The notes: generated from the sequence alone by a model not told the origin. 54,767 nt of DNA from Prochloraceae cyanobacterium (GCA_030065755.1 JASJDA010000007.1:1-54767); one strand, 5' to 3'. Shown: positions 1-9,392, counted from the stretch's first letter. Numbers and translations are program-made.

Positions 1-898
1 GTCTAAAAGAAGAAGGACTCATTCCTGTATGCTTTTTAAAAAAGCGGGAAAAATGACCTGGTTCTTTAAAACCCAGTCGATCGGCAATTTCTTGGATTGA
101 AAGAGGCGATCGCGATAGGATAGCTTTGGCTTCTGCGATAACTTTTTCTGCAATCCAATTATTAACTGATTTACCGGTTTTACTTTTAATTACTGTACTC
201 AGATAGCTAGGATTTAAATATTGAGCTTCAGCATAGTCGCGAACTTGGTATAAAATATCTATATTTCCACCTCTCAAATCTCGAAAGTGTTTCTCAAGGT
301 TTTGTTTAAAAGTAAGCACGATCTGGGAACTACTATCTGACTCGTTAAGAGGATCGTAAGTACGCCAAAAGTTTTCTTTTATTTTTAGTAGTAATACCAC
401 CATTAAGCTAGCAATAATCTTAAATTTATAGGCTGAATTGCTTTGGTATTCTTTTATAAGCTGATTCCCTAAACGATCGAATTCTTGAAATATCTCCCGA
501 TCGGGATACTGAGGAGGGGCGACTTCAGCAATTAGAAAGGGAAATTCATTAAATATATCTTCCCGCGCGTATTGTTTCAGAAACGACTCGGCGAAAGTAA
601 TTATAAAGCCTTTGGCTAATTCCTTAATTTCAAATCCCTTGACGTGACCTGGATTAGTAAAATAAATAGTATTAGGTTTAGTCTCATAAGTATTATTATC
701 GATAATAAACTTTCCTCTTCCACTATTCATGATGACGATCGAGTAGTAGTTAGCCCGAAATAGTGGCGATTTTACTGGTACGTCGCCATGAACTTCTTCT
801 AAAGAATGAATAGTAAAGTCAACTTCTTGTTGTAAAGTTTTTCCCGTAGAGGCATAAAACTCTGCCATTGAATTGTAAATTGAGATCGATTCAGTCAT
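1..898 (-). CDS. AraC-family transcriptional regulator (partial, runs off the window)
   Basis: About 299 residues can be read from an ATG at 898 down to the left edge; the C-terminus lies outside the window. The N-terminal part (about residues 1-150) reads like a cupin-type effector domain, with phrases such as SGRGKFIIDNNTYET and NPGHVKGFEI. The last 90 or so residues are the double helix-turn-helix of the AraC family: DYAEAQYLNPSYLSTVIKSK, then SIQEIADRLGF and GHFSRFFKKHTGMSPSSFR. It should be a cytoplasmic DNA-binding activator. It is divergent from the HEAT-repeat gene, with about 150 bases between them. Its effector and targets cannot be read from the sequence. Confidence 0.9.
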   Translation of the reverse strand, partial: MTESISIYNSMAEFYASTGKTLQQEVDFTIHSLEEVHGDVPVKSPLFRANYYSIVIMNSGRGKFIIDNNTYETKPNTIYFTNPGHVKGFEIKELAKGFIITFAESFLKQYAREDIFNEFPFLIAEVAPPQYPDREIFQEFDRLGNQLIKEYQSNSAYKFKIIASLMVVLLLKIKENFWRTYDPLNESDSSSQIVLTFKQNLEKHFRDLRGGNIDILYQVRDYAEAQYLNPSYLSTVIKSKTGKSVNNWIAEKVIAEAKAILSRSPLSIQEIADRLGFKEPGHFSRFFKKHTGMSPSSFR

Positions 899-1048
899 TG
901 ATTTGATTCATATATAGATGTTGTTGATATACTTCGTTCCTAAACTCCTAAATTTACTACTCATTATGTTTTATTTTATAAGTATAAACGATCGCAAAAA
1001 AGAACGGGCAGAAAATAGCAAATATCCAATATATAACCATTAATAAAA

Positions 1049-2128
1049 ATGGACAAATCTCTAGAATTAAGTTTAGAAAATTTAGCAACAGGGAACTTTG
1101 AAACTCGTTGGCAAGCGGCAAAAATAATATCGACATGGGGAGAAGCAGCTATTGCTCCCGTCTTAGAGCTATTAGAAGCCGAAGAACAAGATATAGAATT
1201 GTCCTGGTTTATTGCTCGTATTTTAGGAGAATTAGATAGCCCATTGGCCTTGAAAACATTAATTAATTTGCTGGTTAGCACGGAAAATGACGATGTCAAA
1301 ATAATGGCAGCTACAGCACTTGCTAATTTTAAAGAAAAAGCGATCGCACCTTTTTGTGAGTTACTAAAACAAGATCGATGGCGACTTTTAGCAGTACGAT
1401 CGCTAGCTTCTATAAACCATCCAGAGGCGATCGAACCCCTTCTAACTGCACTAACAGATCCCCAACCAGTGGTCAGAGCCACTACCCTAGCTGCTTTAAG
1501 TAATTTCACTGATGACAAAATTTGCTATTTTATGGTAAAGGCTTTAGAAGATCCCAGTCCAGAAGTGCGCAAACAAGCAATTATTGGTTTGAGTAGGTTT
1601 AAAAAGTTACCCAATCTAATAGAATTGCTACAAAAAAGATTGAAAGACGAGGATCTCAGGGTATCTCGACAAGCAGCAATAGCTTTGAGTAGCTGCAAAA
1701 CTGAAACAGCGATCGAAATTCTTTTGCAAACTTTCTTATCCTCTACAACACCCGTAGAATTACAAATGGAAATAGCGCGATCGTTATCGTGGGTAGAAAC
1801 AAAAGAAGCCCTTGTATCTCTGCAAACAGCTATAATAACAATTCAAAATAACCAATCTACAAACCTATTATTAGCAAAAGAGATTATCCTAGTTTTAGGA
1901 AGGATAGAAACAACAGATTTAAAACCGATCGCGGCTTCTATTTTAAGCAATCTATTAACTTCTAAAAATCCAGTTTTCCAACACTCAGAAATTAAACAAG
2001 CAATTGCTTTAGGGTTGGGTCAACTAGGAGTAGTAAAGGAAAGAGAAAGTTTAAAACAATTATTGAAAGACGAGGATGCTAAAGTCAGACTACATGCTAA
2101 CGCAGCCTTGAAAAAAATTAGTCAGTAA
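1049..2128 (+). CDS. HEAT-repeat protein
   Basis: A 359-residue soluble protein built almost wholly of alpha-helical HEAT-type repeats of about 30 residues (for example EAIEPLLTALTDPQPVVRAT and RESLKQLLKDEDAKVRLHAN). There is no signal peptide or membrane segment. Such proteins act as scaffolds; in cyanobacteria some HEAT/PBS-lyase-like proteins attach bilins to phycobiliproteins. Nothing here shows lyase activity, so the function stays open. The ATG at 1049 follows a short AT-rich leader. It ends about 70 bases before ntcB on the same strand and could be cotranscribed with it. Confidence 0.8.
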   Translation: MDKSLELSLENLATGNFETRWQAAKIISTWGEAAIAPVLELLEAEEQDIELSWFIARILGELDSPLALKTLINLLVSTENDDVKIMAATALANFKEKAIAPFCELLKQDRWRLLAVRSLASINHPEAIEPLLTALTDPQPVVRATTLAALSNFTDDKICYFMVKALEDPSPEVRKQAIIGLSRFKKLPNLIELLQKRLKDEDLRVSRQAAIALSSCKTETAIEILLQTFLSSTTPVELQMEIARSLSWVETKEALVSLQTAIITIQNNQSTNLLLAKEIILVLGRIETTDLKPIAASILSNLLTSKNPVFQHSEIKQAIALGLGQLGVVKERESLKQLLKDEDAKVRLHANAALKKISQ

Positions 2129-2163
2129 TTGTATCGAAAAGTACCAATTAAGTATAAAATTTG

Positions 2164-2185
2164 TTGTACCTTAGTAAGAATACAA
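2164..2185 (+). promoter_or_regulatory. Inverted-repeat motif upstream of ntcB (candidate LysR-type operator)
   Basis: TTGTA and TACAA form an inverted repeat around a 12-base centre, 16 bases before the ntcB ATG. LysR-type regulators commonly bind interrupted dyads near their own promoters, so this may be an autoregulatory site. It is not an NtcA site, which would be GTA-N8-TAC. Short AT-rich dyads also occur by chance. Confidence 0.3.
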
Positions 2186-2201
2186 AAAAAGCAACGATCG
2201 A

Positions 2202-3116
2202 ATGCGGATAGAGCAGGTTCGAGCCTTCTTAACTGTTGTAGAAACAGGAAATTTTCAACAAGCAGCGAAAAAGTGTAAGATAACTCAATCAACTATTTCT
2301 CGACAAATACAAGCTCTAGAAACTGAGTTAGGGACTTCCCTATTACATCGTACAGCTAAAGTCAAGCTTACTGTTGCTGGAGAACTTTTTTTACCTCGCG
2401 CCCGTAAAATAGATCGAGAATGGCAGCTTGCTAAATCAGAAATTACAGAATTATTGTCGGGGAAACAGCAAGAGTTGTGCGTAGCTGTAATACCCTCTAT
2501 TTGTGCTTTTTATTTACCTCCAGTTTTAGATAGTTTTATTAGCAAATATCCTCAAGTACAATTGCGAGTTACTTGTTTGGGAAGCGAGCGAGCAATTAAA
2601 GTATTGCGGGATGGTTTAGTAGATGCAGCGATCGTCATGCAAAGCAATCTTTTCAAACCCAGTTCCGAAATTGTATTAGACGATCTATACTCGGAATCGA
2701 TCGTCGTCTTACTGTCTTCTCGTCATCCTCTGGCTAAATGCAAATATATTACTCCAGAAAAATTAATTGAATATCCTCAGATAATCTTTAAAGAAGGGTA
2801 TGCTATGCAAACTCTAGTAAGAGATTATTTCGATCGCTTGGGAGCAAAATTAAATGCTGTTTTAGAATTAAACAGTATCGATGCTTTTCGCGGTGCGATC
2901 CGTCACAGCAACTGGTTAGCACTCTTACCCCAATCAGCCATACTAGATATTAAAAACGACTTAGATTTAACAGTACGTCCTTTATCGCAGCCAGTCCCCA
3001 TACGTCAAACAATTTTAGTGACGACTCAAGACAGACTTGAAATACCCCCAATTCAATATTTTCGTCAATTAGTGTTGGAATTTGTTAAGCCAAAAGTAGA
3101 TTTAATAGCTATTTGA
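2202..3116 (+). CDS. ntcB: LysR-family transcriptional regulator, NtcB type
   Basis: A 304-residue LysR regulator. Residues 1-60 are the winged helix-turn-helix (FLTVVETGNFQQAAKKC, TQSTISRQIQALE). From about residue 90 comes the periplasmic-binding-like co-inducer domain, with LRVTCLGSERAIKVLRDGLV and NSIDAFRGAIRHSNWLALLP. From memory this pattern closely matches cyanobacterial NtcB, the nitrite-responsive activator of nitrate-assimilation genes that works with NtcA. The CnaT-like gene nearby supports the call, since ntcB and cnaT are neighbours in heterocyst-forming cyanobacteria. No nirA, nrt or narB gene is in this window. The stop codon overlaps an IS200/IS605-like end. A paralogous LysR regulator is the main alternative. 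Confidence 0.72.
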   Translation: MRIEQVRAFLTVVETGNFQQAAKKCKITQSTISRQIQALETELGTSLLHRTAKVKLTVAGELFLPRARKIDREWQLAKSEITELLSGKQQELCVAVIPSICAFYLPPVLDSFISKYPQVQLRVTCLGSERAIKVLRDGLVDAAIVMQSNLFKPSSEIVLDDLYSESIVVLLSSRHPLAKCKYITPEKLIEYPQIIFKEGYAMQTLVRDYFDRLGAKLNAVLELNSIDAFRGAIRHSNWLALLPQSAILDIKNDLDLTVRPLSQPVPIRQTILVTTQDRLEIPPIQYFRQLVLEFVKPKVDLIAI

Positions 3117-3175
3117 CATCCTCCCACCGCTAAACCCTCGTTACCTCGCGCTATAGCGGGTGATTCCTAAACCTC
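3112..3175 (-). mobile_element. Solitary IS200/IS605-type right-end-like sequence
   Basis: Read on the minus strand, this short segment runs from GGAATCACCCGCTATAGC through a structured stretch to AGCGGTGGGAGGATGTCAA. That resembles the right end found after tnpB in many cyanobacterial IS200/IS605 elements, where a GC hairpin precedes GAGGATGTCA. No tnpA or tnpB gene is present nearby, so it is at most a solo end or MITE-like relic. Its outer edge overlaps the ntcB stop codon. The identification rests on remembered patterns. Confidence 0.45.
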
Positions 3176-3221
3176 CAGAGACGGGAGAATGTAACTAACT
3201 ATTCCCCCGTTATTGTTGTGA

Positions 3222-5726
3222 CTAAGAAGCCTTATTATAAATCCACTCCAAATGCAAACATTTTTGCAAGTTAAAGAACAGCTCTTCTTCACTAATAGGT
3301 TTATATAAAACAGCTTCGCAATTGAGGTACTTACTCATTTCTTGAGTTATCGAACTAGCTGTAATAATAATTATGGGAATGTCTTTAATGTCGGAGGTAC
3401 TGCGCAGTTCTTTTGCCGATATAAAGCCAGTTTTGACGGGCATAAATAGATCGAGTAAAATCAGATCTGGTTTAAAAAAAGAAGCTAGCGACAGCATTTG
3501 TTTGCCGTTAGTTGCAGTTTTGACTTCAAATCCTATTGGTTTAAGCATTTTAACCAATAAATCCCGATGTTCTTTCTTATCATCCACAATTAGCAGCTTG
3601 CGACGCTTACCTCCGTAATTTAATATTTTCTTGACCGATTTTTGTTGCGGTATAGTAGGAGTTTCTACTATAGGAAAAATTATATTAAACGAGAAGGTAG
3701 ATCCAGATCCTAATCGACTTTTAACCATAAGTTTTCCTCCCATTACCTCTACCAATTGCTTGCTCAGGGCTAAGCCTAAACCAGTACCCGCAGATCTAGA
3801 TTGACTATCGCCAATTTGTTCAAAGGGTTGGAAGATTTTTTGTAATTCTTGGGAATTCATCCCCACACCAGTATCTATCACTTCAAAACAAAGCTTTTGT
3901 TGGGACATTTCTTCTCCCCATTCTTGGCGATCGTCGATCTCAGTAACTTTTAAAATGACCTCTCCGTAAACAGTAAATTTAACTGCATTACTCAACAGAT
4001 TAATTAATACTTGTCGCAGCCTCATTTCATCTGCGACAATGTTAGTCGGTAATTTACCTTCAATATTTAAACTAAGGTCGAGTTTTTTTTCTGCAGCCCA
4101 TATTTTGGCAATAGCAATTATTTCATCCAGAAACTTTTGCAAGTTAATCGATCTGGTATTGAGTTCTATCTTGCCAGCATTAGTTTTGGAAAAATCCAAA
4201 ATATCATTAATCAAAGTTAGTAAGTGGGTTCCGCTTTGCTGAATGATTTGTAAATCTTCGATTTGCCTTTGATTTAAGTTTGTATCTCCCTGTATTATTT
4301 TTAGATAACCTAAAATGCTATTGAGAGGACTGCGAAATTCGTGGCTGATATTAGCAAAAAAGAGGTCTTTGCTTCGAGAAGCAGCTTCAAGAGCTTCTAT
4401 TGTTAATTTCAGTTCAGTATTGTGAGTTTCTTGCTGGCGCGACTTTTCGGCTAAGTTAATCTCGGAAGCAACTATACTGTCAGCCATTTGATTGAATTGA
4501 TCGGTCAGTTCTCCCATTTCATCAGTAGCAAGTACTTCTCCCCGCATCTGACGATTACCTGCGCTAAAAGCTCGTGTTACTCGCTGCAAATTTTTTACTG
4601 GTTTAACTATCGCTTGTCCGAGAAGTATTGCTAAAACTATGTCAGCAAACAAAGCAAGTAGGGAGAAAAAACTCTGTTGTTGCAGGCTATCTCTTAGCAG
4701 ACCGTCCAAAGTGTTCTCAGAACTTCCCCGCACCAAAATCGCTACTGATTGTCCAGCAGAGTTGGGTATAGCAAAAGCTGCCATCGTGTAACATTTAGGA
4801 GACCAAGGCAAGGGTATCGTGCTACAAGATTCCCCTTCAAGATTTAAGCGCGTAGAAACAACTGTATCTGGTCGGTCGGCTGCTGCGTACAGTAGATCCC
4901 AATTAGGTAAGGGTACGAACTTTTGTGCATTTGCCAGCGTATTTACTTTGATTTCTTCTAAAGATGTAGTCAGTGAAAATGTTTCATTTGCGTCCCTTTG
5001 ATAAACTGCAGCGTAACCGCCATCAAAAGCTTGGAGGGTTTTTTCTACGATCGCCATTTTATGATTGACTATGTCTCCTGAAACCAAAGCTCCTACTACA
5101 TTGTCAGTGTCAGGGTCCTTTACTGGCGTTACCGTATAGCGAATTAAAGAATTTCTCGCTGTAAATCCCTGTGGTAAGGGGGGATTTTCCGCTTCTAGCT
5201 CTGACTTTGTGACGATTTCGCTGCTCTTGATTTGCTTGCCAGAAAGTAACACTTTAGATACTAAGCCGTTGGGGTCAAATAAATCTCCTTGTCGGTTTGC
5301 ATTCGCACCGATAATAATCCGTCGGTCTTTTGCTACCAAGGTTGCGTACTCTATGTTTCTGGCTTCGATTTCATTTTGTAGAATCTGTTTGACTTGGTTT
5401 TGTAGATCTGGACTCAGTTGGTTCCCGTCACTATAAGCTTTTGCTGCTGCAATAACTGCCGCATTATCTGATTGACCGCGAAAACCAAATCCCATCTGAT
5501 TGATTTTGATGTTGTAATTGATTTGAGCGACCGTCAATTCTGATTTAGCTTGATTGACTAACTGAGCTCGACCAGCAGTGATAATTAAGTAAGAGCCAAT
5601 TCCAACTAAGCCAATTACTGAGATGACTTCTGAAGTAAACAAACCTAACAGTTGTTTATATCGGATCGGCAGATTGTAGAAGCTTTTCAGCAACCGCGCG
5701 TATGGGGATGAAGATTTTAAAAACAT
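3222..5726 (-). CDS. Membrane-bound hybrid sensor histidine kinase (Cache-HAMP-HisKA-HATPase-REC)
   Basis: An 834-residue hybrid kinase. A membrane segment at about 28-50 is followed by a large extracytoplasmic sensor of double-Cache type to about residue 330. A second membrane segment at about 345-370, a HAMP domain with a short coiled coil, HisKA with phospho-acceptor H462 in ISHEFRSPLN, and the ATPase with DTGVGM and GTGLGLALS follow. The C-terminal receiver has LLIVDD and phospho-acceptor D759 in LLDLFMP. It presumably senses a small extracellular solute and relays phosphate to an unlinked output. The gene lies between ntcB and cnaT, convergent with ntcB, and is divergent from cnaT across about 240 bases. 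Ligand and partner are unknown. Confidence 0.93.
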   Translation of the reverse strand: MFLKSSSPYARLLKSFYNLPIRYKQLLGLFTSEVISVIGLVGIGSYLIITAGRAQLVNQAKSELTVAQINYNIKINQMGFGFRGQSDNAAVIAAAKAYSDGNQLSPDLQNQVKQILQNEIEARNIEYATLVAKDRRIIIGANANRQGDLFDPNGLVSKVLLSGKQIKSSEIVTKSELEAENPPLPQGFTARNSLIRYTVTPVKDPDTDNVVGALVSGDIVNHKMAIVEKTLQAFDGGYAAVYQRDANETFSLTTSLEEIKVNTLANAQKFVPLPNWDLLYAAADRPDTVVSTRLNLEGESCSTIPLPWSPKCYTMAAFAIPNSAGQSVAILVRGSSENTLDGLLRDSLQQQSFFSLLALFADIVLAILLGQAIVKPVKNLQRVTRAFSAGNRQMRGEVLATDEMGELTDQFNQMADSIVASEINLAEKSRQQETHNTELKLTIEALEAASRSKDLFFANISHEFRSPLNSILGYLKIIQGDTNLNQRQIEDLQIIQQSGTHLLTLINDILDFSKTNAGKIELNTRSINLQKFLDEIIAIAKIWAAEKKLDLSLNIEGKLPTNIVADEMRLRQVLINLLSNAVKFTVYGEVILKVTEIDDRQEWGEEMSQQKLCFEVIDTGVGMNSQELQKIFQPFEQIGDSQSRSAGTGLGLALSKQLVEVMGGKLMVKSRLGSGSTFSFNIIFPIVETPTIPQQKSVKKILNYGGKRRKLLIVDDKKEHRDLLVKMLKPIGFEVKTATNGKQMLSLASFFKPDLILLDLFMPVKTGFISAKELRSTSDIKDIPIIIITASSITQEMSKYLNCEAVLYKPISEEELFFNLQKCLHLEWIYNKAS

Positions 5727-5963
5727 TATTAATAAAACTACTATAGTGAAAAATAAAGAAAGAATTAAATCTTTTCTTTATTGAAAGATTGTGCAATAAA
5801 ACATAACAAAAGTCAATGATTAATTTAAAAAAATATTAAATATCTACAAGTTCGATCGCAAGCCATTTGTTTGAGAGTCGATCGAGCCATTAAAATGTTA
5901 CGAAATGCTTGAGTATATGTGGCGAATACTGTTTTAGAATTAAACAAAAGATTTAATAGCAGT

Positions 5964-7007
5964 ATGAGCCGAGAATTTAGAGAACTTTTACGTAAAATTG
6001 GTAGCGGAACTCATACTGGCAAAAATCTCGCTCGCAGCGAAGCAGCAGCAGCAGCCAGAATGATGTTATTGCAAGAAGCTACACCAGCCCAGATAGGAGC
6101 GTTTTTAATAGCACACAGGATTAAAAGACCCACTGGGGAAGAATTGGCTGGAATGCTGGATGCTTACGACGAACTAGGAGCAAATATAGCCCCAATTGAA
6201 TCTTCAAAAAGAGTTATGGTGTTGAGTTCTCCTTACGACGGACGCTCGCGCACCGCACCCCTAAGTATACTAACCGCATTAATTCTGGCAACAGTCGGCT
6301 GTCCTGTGTTAATGCACGGAGGCGATCGAATGCCAACTAAAGAAGGTTTACCATTAATCTCTATTTGGCAAGGTTTGGGAGTAGATTGGACTAAATTATC
6401 TTTAGAGCAAGTGCGCCAAATTTTAGCAACTGAGGGCTTGGGTTTCGTCTATCTGCCCAAATCTTTCCCACTAGCTCAACAACTAGTAACATATCGAGAC
6501 CAAATTGGCAAGCGTCCCCCTTTAGCTACCTTAGAATTAATTTGGTCCCCTTATCGTGGAGACTGTCATATTGTAACGGGTTTCGTTCATCCTCCTACCG
6601 AATTGATGATGAGAGAAGCCCTTGCTTTGAGAGGAGTTTCTCGGTTAACTACAGTAAAAGGATTAGAAGGTAGTTGCGACTTACCCAGCGATCGCACTGC
6701 TATTATCGGTTTAACTAATCCCTCTAATACTGGAGAAAATTTTCAAAGACTAAATTTAAATCCTCGTCATTATGGTTTAAATTCTCAAAATATTCCTCTA
6801 GAAGCTACAGATAAATTAGTGAAAAATATTCTTACTCTAATTGAGGGTAAATCTTCTTCTTGGCTCCCTGCTATTATTTGGAATGGAGCATTTTATCTGT
6901 GGCGTAGTGGTGTTTGTTCCGATATAAAAGAGGCGATCGAGCTGGTTAAAATTTTGCTAAGTGAAGGAAAACTACAGCACAAATTAAAAGCACTTCAAAA
7001 AATTTGA
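5964..7007 (+). CDS. cnaT: Anthranilate phosphoribosyltransferase-like protein, CnaT type
   Basis: A 347-residue protein of the TrpD/nucleoside phosphorylase class III fold. The helical N-terminal part has TPAQIGAFLIAHRIKRPTGEEL. The catalytic-like part has a glycine-poor loop around VLSSPYDGRSRTAPLS where true TrpD enzymes carry a Gly-rich phosphoribosyl-pyrophosphate loop, so a tryptophan-synthesis role is doubtful. From memory it matches CnaT, needed for expression of the nitrate-assimilation operon in Anabaena. The frame extends upstream to a GTG at 5919, but family members begin at MSREFRELL-like sequence, so I chose the ATG at 5964. No strong ribosome-binding site precedes either start. 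Confidence 0.7.
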   Translation: MSREFRELLRKIGSGTHTGKNLARSEAAAAARMMLLQEATPAQIGAFLIAHRIKRPTGEELAGMLDAYDELGANIAPIESSKRVMVLSSPYDGRSRTAPLSILTALILATVGCPVLMHGGDRMPTKEGLPLISIWQGLGVDWTKLSLEQVRQILATEGLGFVYLPKSFPLAQQLVTYRDQIGKRPPLATLELIWSPYRGDCHIVTGFVHPPTELMMREALALRGVSRLTTVKGLEGSCDLPSDRTAIIGLTNPSNTGENFQRLNLNPRHYGLNSQNIPLEATDKLVKNILTLIEGKSSSWLPAIIWNGAFYLWRSGVCSDIKEAIELVKILLSEGKLQHKLKALQKI

Positions 7008-7423
7008 ATACAATACTACACGAGCTTTTTAGGTTTTAAATTTGATTATTTTTGCTGTCAAATACCTCTCGCACCGCTATGCCGATCCCTTCGGGATCGC
7101 GCTTCGTTTAAGCATAACTACATCGAAAGAGCCGGTTGACCACGCTTAACCATTAGAGATTTGGGTTCGGGGATGAATTATGGAAAAAAAGTCTACAAAG
7201 GCTTCTAGAAATAATTCTTCACAGAAAAATAAAGCTTTTAGTGCTAGTGACCCCTAATTATATAGGTTCCTTATAACCCGTCTCAATTCATTTTTGAATT
7301 AACTATTCTTCCAAGATAAAAGTTAGAGTTAGCAATTTTAACGAGTCGCTACAGGTACATCTACATTCAGCTAGGATCGAGAAACAAGAGATTGTTCAAG
7401 TATAACAAGGGAAGAAAATCAAA
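7008..7423. other. Intergenic region after cnaT
   Basis: It holds a small GC-rich hairpin at 7083-7099 (CGATCCC, loop TTC, GGGATCG) without a T-run, resembling a dispersed palindrome more than a terminator. It also holds the very short ORF listed at 7180-7257. The last 150 bases carry the leader of the next gene. I see no RNA gene. Confidence 0.5.
7180..7257 (+). CDS. Possible 25-residue basic peptide
   Basis: An ATG follows a GGGG-containing stretch by 6 bases and encodes a hydrophilic, lysine/serine-rich 25-residue peptide beginning MEKKSTKASRNN and ending ASDP. There is no signal or membrane segment. It lies alone between cnaT and the next plus-strand gene. It may be a chance ORF; only conservation would decide. 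Confidence 0.22.
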   Translation: MEKKSTKASRNNSSQKNKAFSASDP

Positions 7424-7759
7424 ATGTTTAAATCTTTTTGTCTGAGAGTTTTGCAGTTGGTTGTTTTAACGCTGCTCCTCGCTCAAATAACTTTTAGTAG
7501 CGCCCTAGCTGAAGAAACCCGCTCGCTAAATGAAACGAGTCCACCATCTCCAGCAATAGAAAATGGTAGCGAAGTTCAAATCCCTAATGGTTCTCAACAA
7601 GTCGTCGATGACAAAAGCACTGTTTCCCCTAAGACTCAAGTGCGAGAATCGACGAGTTCACCTAGTCGCTCTCAAGTGAAGCGGCCCGCCGATCCTTACG
7701 CTAAGTATTATAAGTACATCAAAAAATTCAATGAGGAAGTGTACGGAAAAAAGGGCTGA
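7424..7759 (+). CDS. Small secreted protein of unknown function
   Basis: A 111-residue protein with an N-terminal signal peptide (hydrophobic core LQLVVLTLLLAQITFSSALA, likely cut after ALA). The middle is low-complexity and Ser/Pro/Thr-rich, and the C-terminus is basic and aromatic (DPYAKYYKYIKKFNEEVYGKKG). AAGGGA lies 12 bases before the ATG. It should be periplasmic or secreted. It is convergent with the multicopper oxidase gene, with only 13 bases between the ends. I do not recognise the family. Confidence 0.65.
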   Translation: MFKSFCLRVLQLVVLTLLLAQITFSSALAEETRSLNETSPPSPAIENGSEVQIPNGSQQVVDDKSTVSPKTQVRESTSSPSRSQVKRPADPYAKYYKYIKKFNEEVYGKKG

Positions 7760-7772
7760 GAGCCTAAAATCC

Positions 7773-9392
7773 CTAAAGCGGTTGCATCTCTGATATGGGT
7801 TGAGGTGGGGCGGAAAAAGGGCTATCTCCATTCTTACCCACTTCAAACAGACTCATCATCGAGTGGTCTTCATGGACTAAATTATGGCAGTGAAACATAT
7901 ATTTGCCTTCAATGTGCTCGCCATTACGCGTGCTAAACCTAGCAATGACTCGTACTGTCTCAAAGTGACCCACTCGAAAGACATCTTTCCAACCTCGCTC
8001 GTAGGATCGAGGAGAGCGACCGTTGCGATCGAGAATTTGCCAGTCCGTAAAATGAATGTGTACGGGATGGTCCCAGCCACCCTGGTTAACTAGTTTCCAA
8101 ATTTCGATCGCACCTGGTTCGGGATTGGCATCAACTCGGTTTTTGTTCCAGATTTTGCCATTGATCGTCCAATTTCGGCCACGTCCGAAGACGAAAGTGC
8201 GGAGGGGTACCTCTTGTCCGGAAGGAATTTTATCAATCAAGGGTTCAAAATCTCGTAGATGGTCAGGCAAATCGCTGTCATCAGGCTCTGACAGTTCCAC
8301 ATCAAAACGCATGATGGTCTGTACGCGAGTATCTTTGTCAAAATTACTGTTTGATTGAATTGAAGGATTTCTCAGGAATACTTGGGTGTGGAGCGGATAT
8401 TGAGCAAAATCGATGATAAACTCATAACGCTCAGCTGGAAAAAGCTGTAGAGTTTTTAGAGGCGATTCTAATTCCACTGGCTCGCTGAGTAAACCACAAT
8501 CGGTTCCAATCACAAACAACTTATCGCCCCTAGTTAATTTATTCTCTTCCTTACTCAAAACTAGTTGGTAAGAGCGTGAAGTGGAGGCGTTAAGAACTCG
8601 GAAGCGGTATTTACGCCTAGCTACTTTCATATAAGGCCAAGGGACTCCATTCACTAAGATAACATCAGCATAAAGTCCTTGTTGGTTTCGATCGTTGAAG
8701 ATTAAGCGATTATCATCGCTGGCGAATCTCAGATCCTGAAGAATTAAAGGAACATCATACTTACCTTTGGGTAAGTTAAGCTGACGCTCTTCTTCATCTT
8801 CCACAATATACATACCTGCTAAACCCATATACACATTCCGCGAAGTTCGATCGATGGCATGATCGTGGTACCAAATTGTAGCGGCGCGATCGTTAGGATA
8901 AAAGTAATCTTTAAAATAACCTGGAAGGCTCAGATCCTCAGCATGACCGTCGTACTGAGGCAGTGAAGCCATACCGTGTAGGTGAACAGTGGTAGAGATA
9001 GGTACTTCCTCTCCTTCTTCGAGAGTTGTGCCCAACTGATTAATAAAACGGATTAGAGATGAACGACCCCGATCTTCGTCTCGAAAACCTCCTCGCTGCC
9101 TGATGATGGGGCCAGGAATCATGCCCTCATAACCCCAGATTTGAGTTTTTTCCCCAGGCAAAATTTTAACTTGATTTTTGCGCATTGTTATTTGGTAAAT
9201 ATCAATGGGGCGATCGCCACCCTCATAACTGCGTATCGGCTTGAGAACGGGCGGCATCTGGAAAGGACGCTTAAAGCGATCGATTTGCGGGCTCGATTGA
9301 GCCCAAGCCTCACTAGGAAAATCCTGGGATAATAAAAGACCTCCACCCCCTATCAATCCAAGTTTGATTGCCTCTCGTCTAGTAATTTTCAT
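7773..9392 (-). CDS. Tat-exported multicopper oxidase (laccase/bilirubin oxidase/CotA-like)
   Basis: A 539-residue multicopper oxidase. The N-terminus carries a twin-arginine signal (TRREAIKLGL, hydrophobic core, cleavage near EAWAQ), so the enzyme should be exported folded. All four copper-ligand clusters are visible: HLHG, WYHDHA, HPVHIH and the C-terminal HCHNLVHEDHSMM, which holds the type 1 ligands and an axial methionine. Length and order fit three-domain CotA/bilirubin oxidase-like enzymes, which oxidise phenols, bilins or metal ions and reduce oxygen to water. The substrate cannot be read from the sequence. It is convergent with the small secreted protein gene, and other oxidase genes lie just downstream in the window. 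Confidence 0.95.
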   Translation of the reverse strand: MKITRREAIKLGLIGGGGLLLSQDFPSEAWAQSSPQIDRFKRPFQMPPVLKPIRSYEGGDRPIDIYQITMRKNQVKILPGEKTQIWGYEGMIPGPIIRQRGGFRDEDRGRSSLIRFINQLGTTLEEGEEVPISTTVHLHGMASLPQYDGHAEDLSLPGYFKDYFYPNDRAATIWYHDHAIDRTSRNVYMGLAGMYIVEDEEERQLNLPKGKYDVPLILQDLRFASDDNRLIFNDRNQQGLYADVILVNGVPWPYMKVARRKYRFRVLNASTSRSYQLVLSKEENKLTRGDKLFVIGTDCGLLSEPVELESPLKTLQLFPAERYEFIIDFAQYPLHTQVFLRNPSIQSNSNFDKDTRVQTIMRFDVELSEPDDSDLPDHLRDFEPLIDKIPSGQEVPLRTFVFGRGRNWTINGKIWNKNRVDANPEPGAIEIWKLVNQGGWDHPVHIHFTDWQILDRNGRSPRSYERGWKDVFRVGHFETVRVIARFSTRNGEHIEGKYMFHCHNLVHEDHSMMSLFEVGKNGDSPFSAPPQPISEMQPL

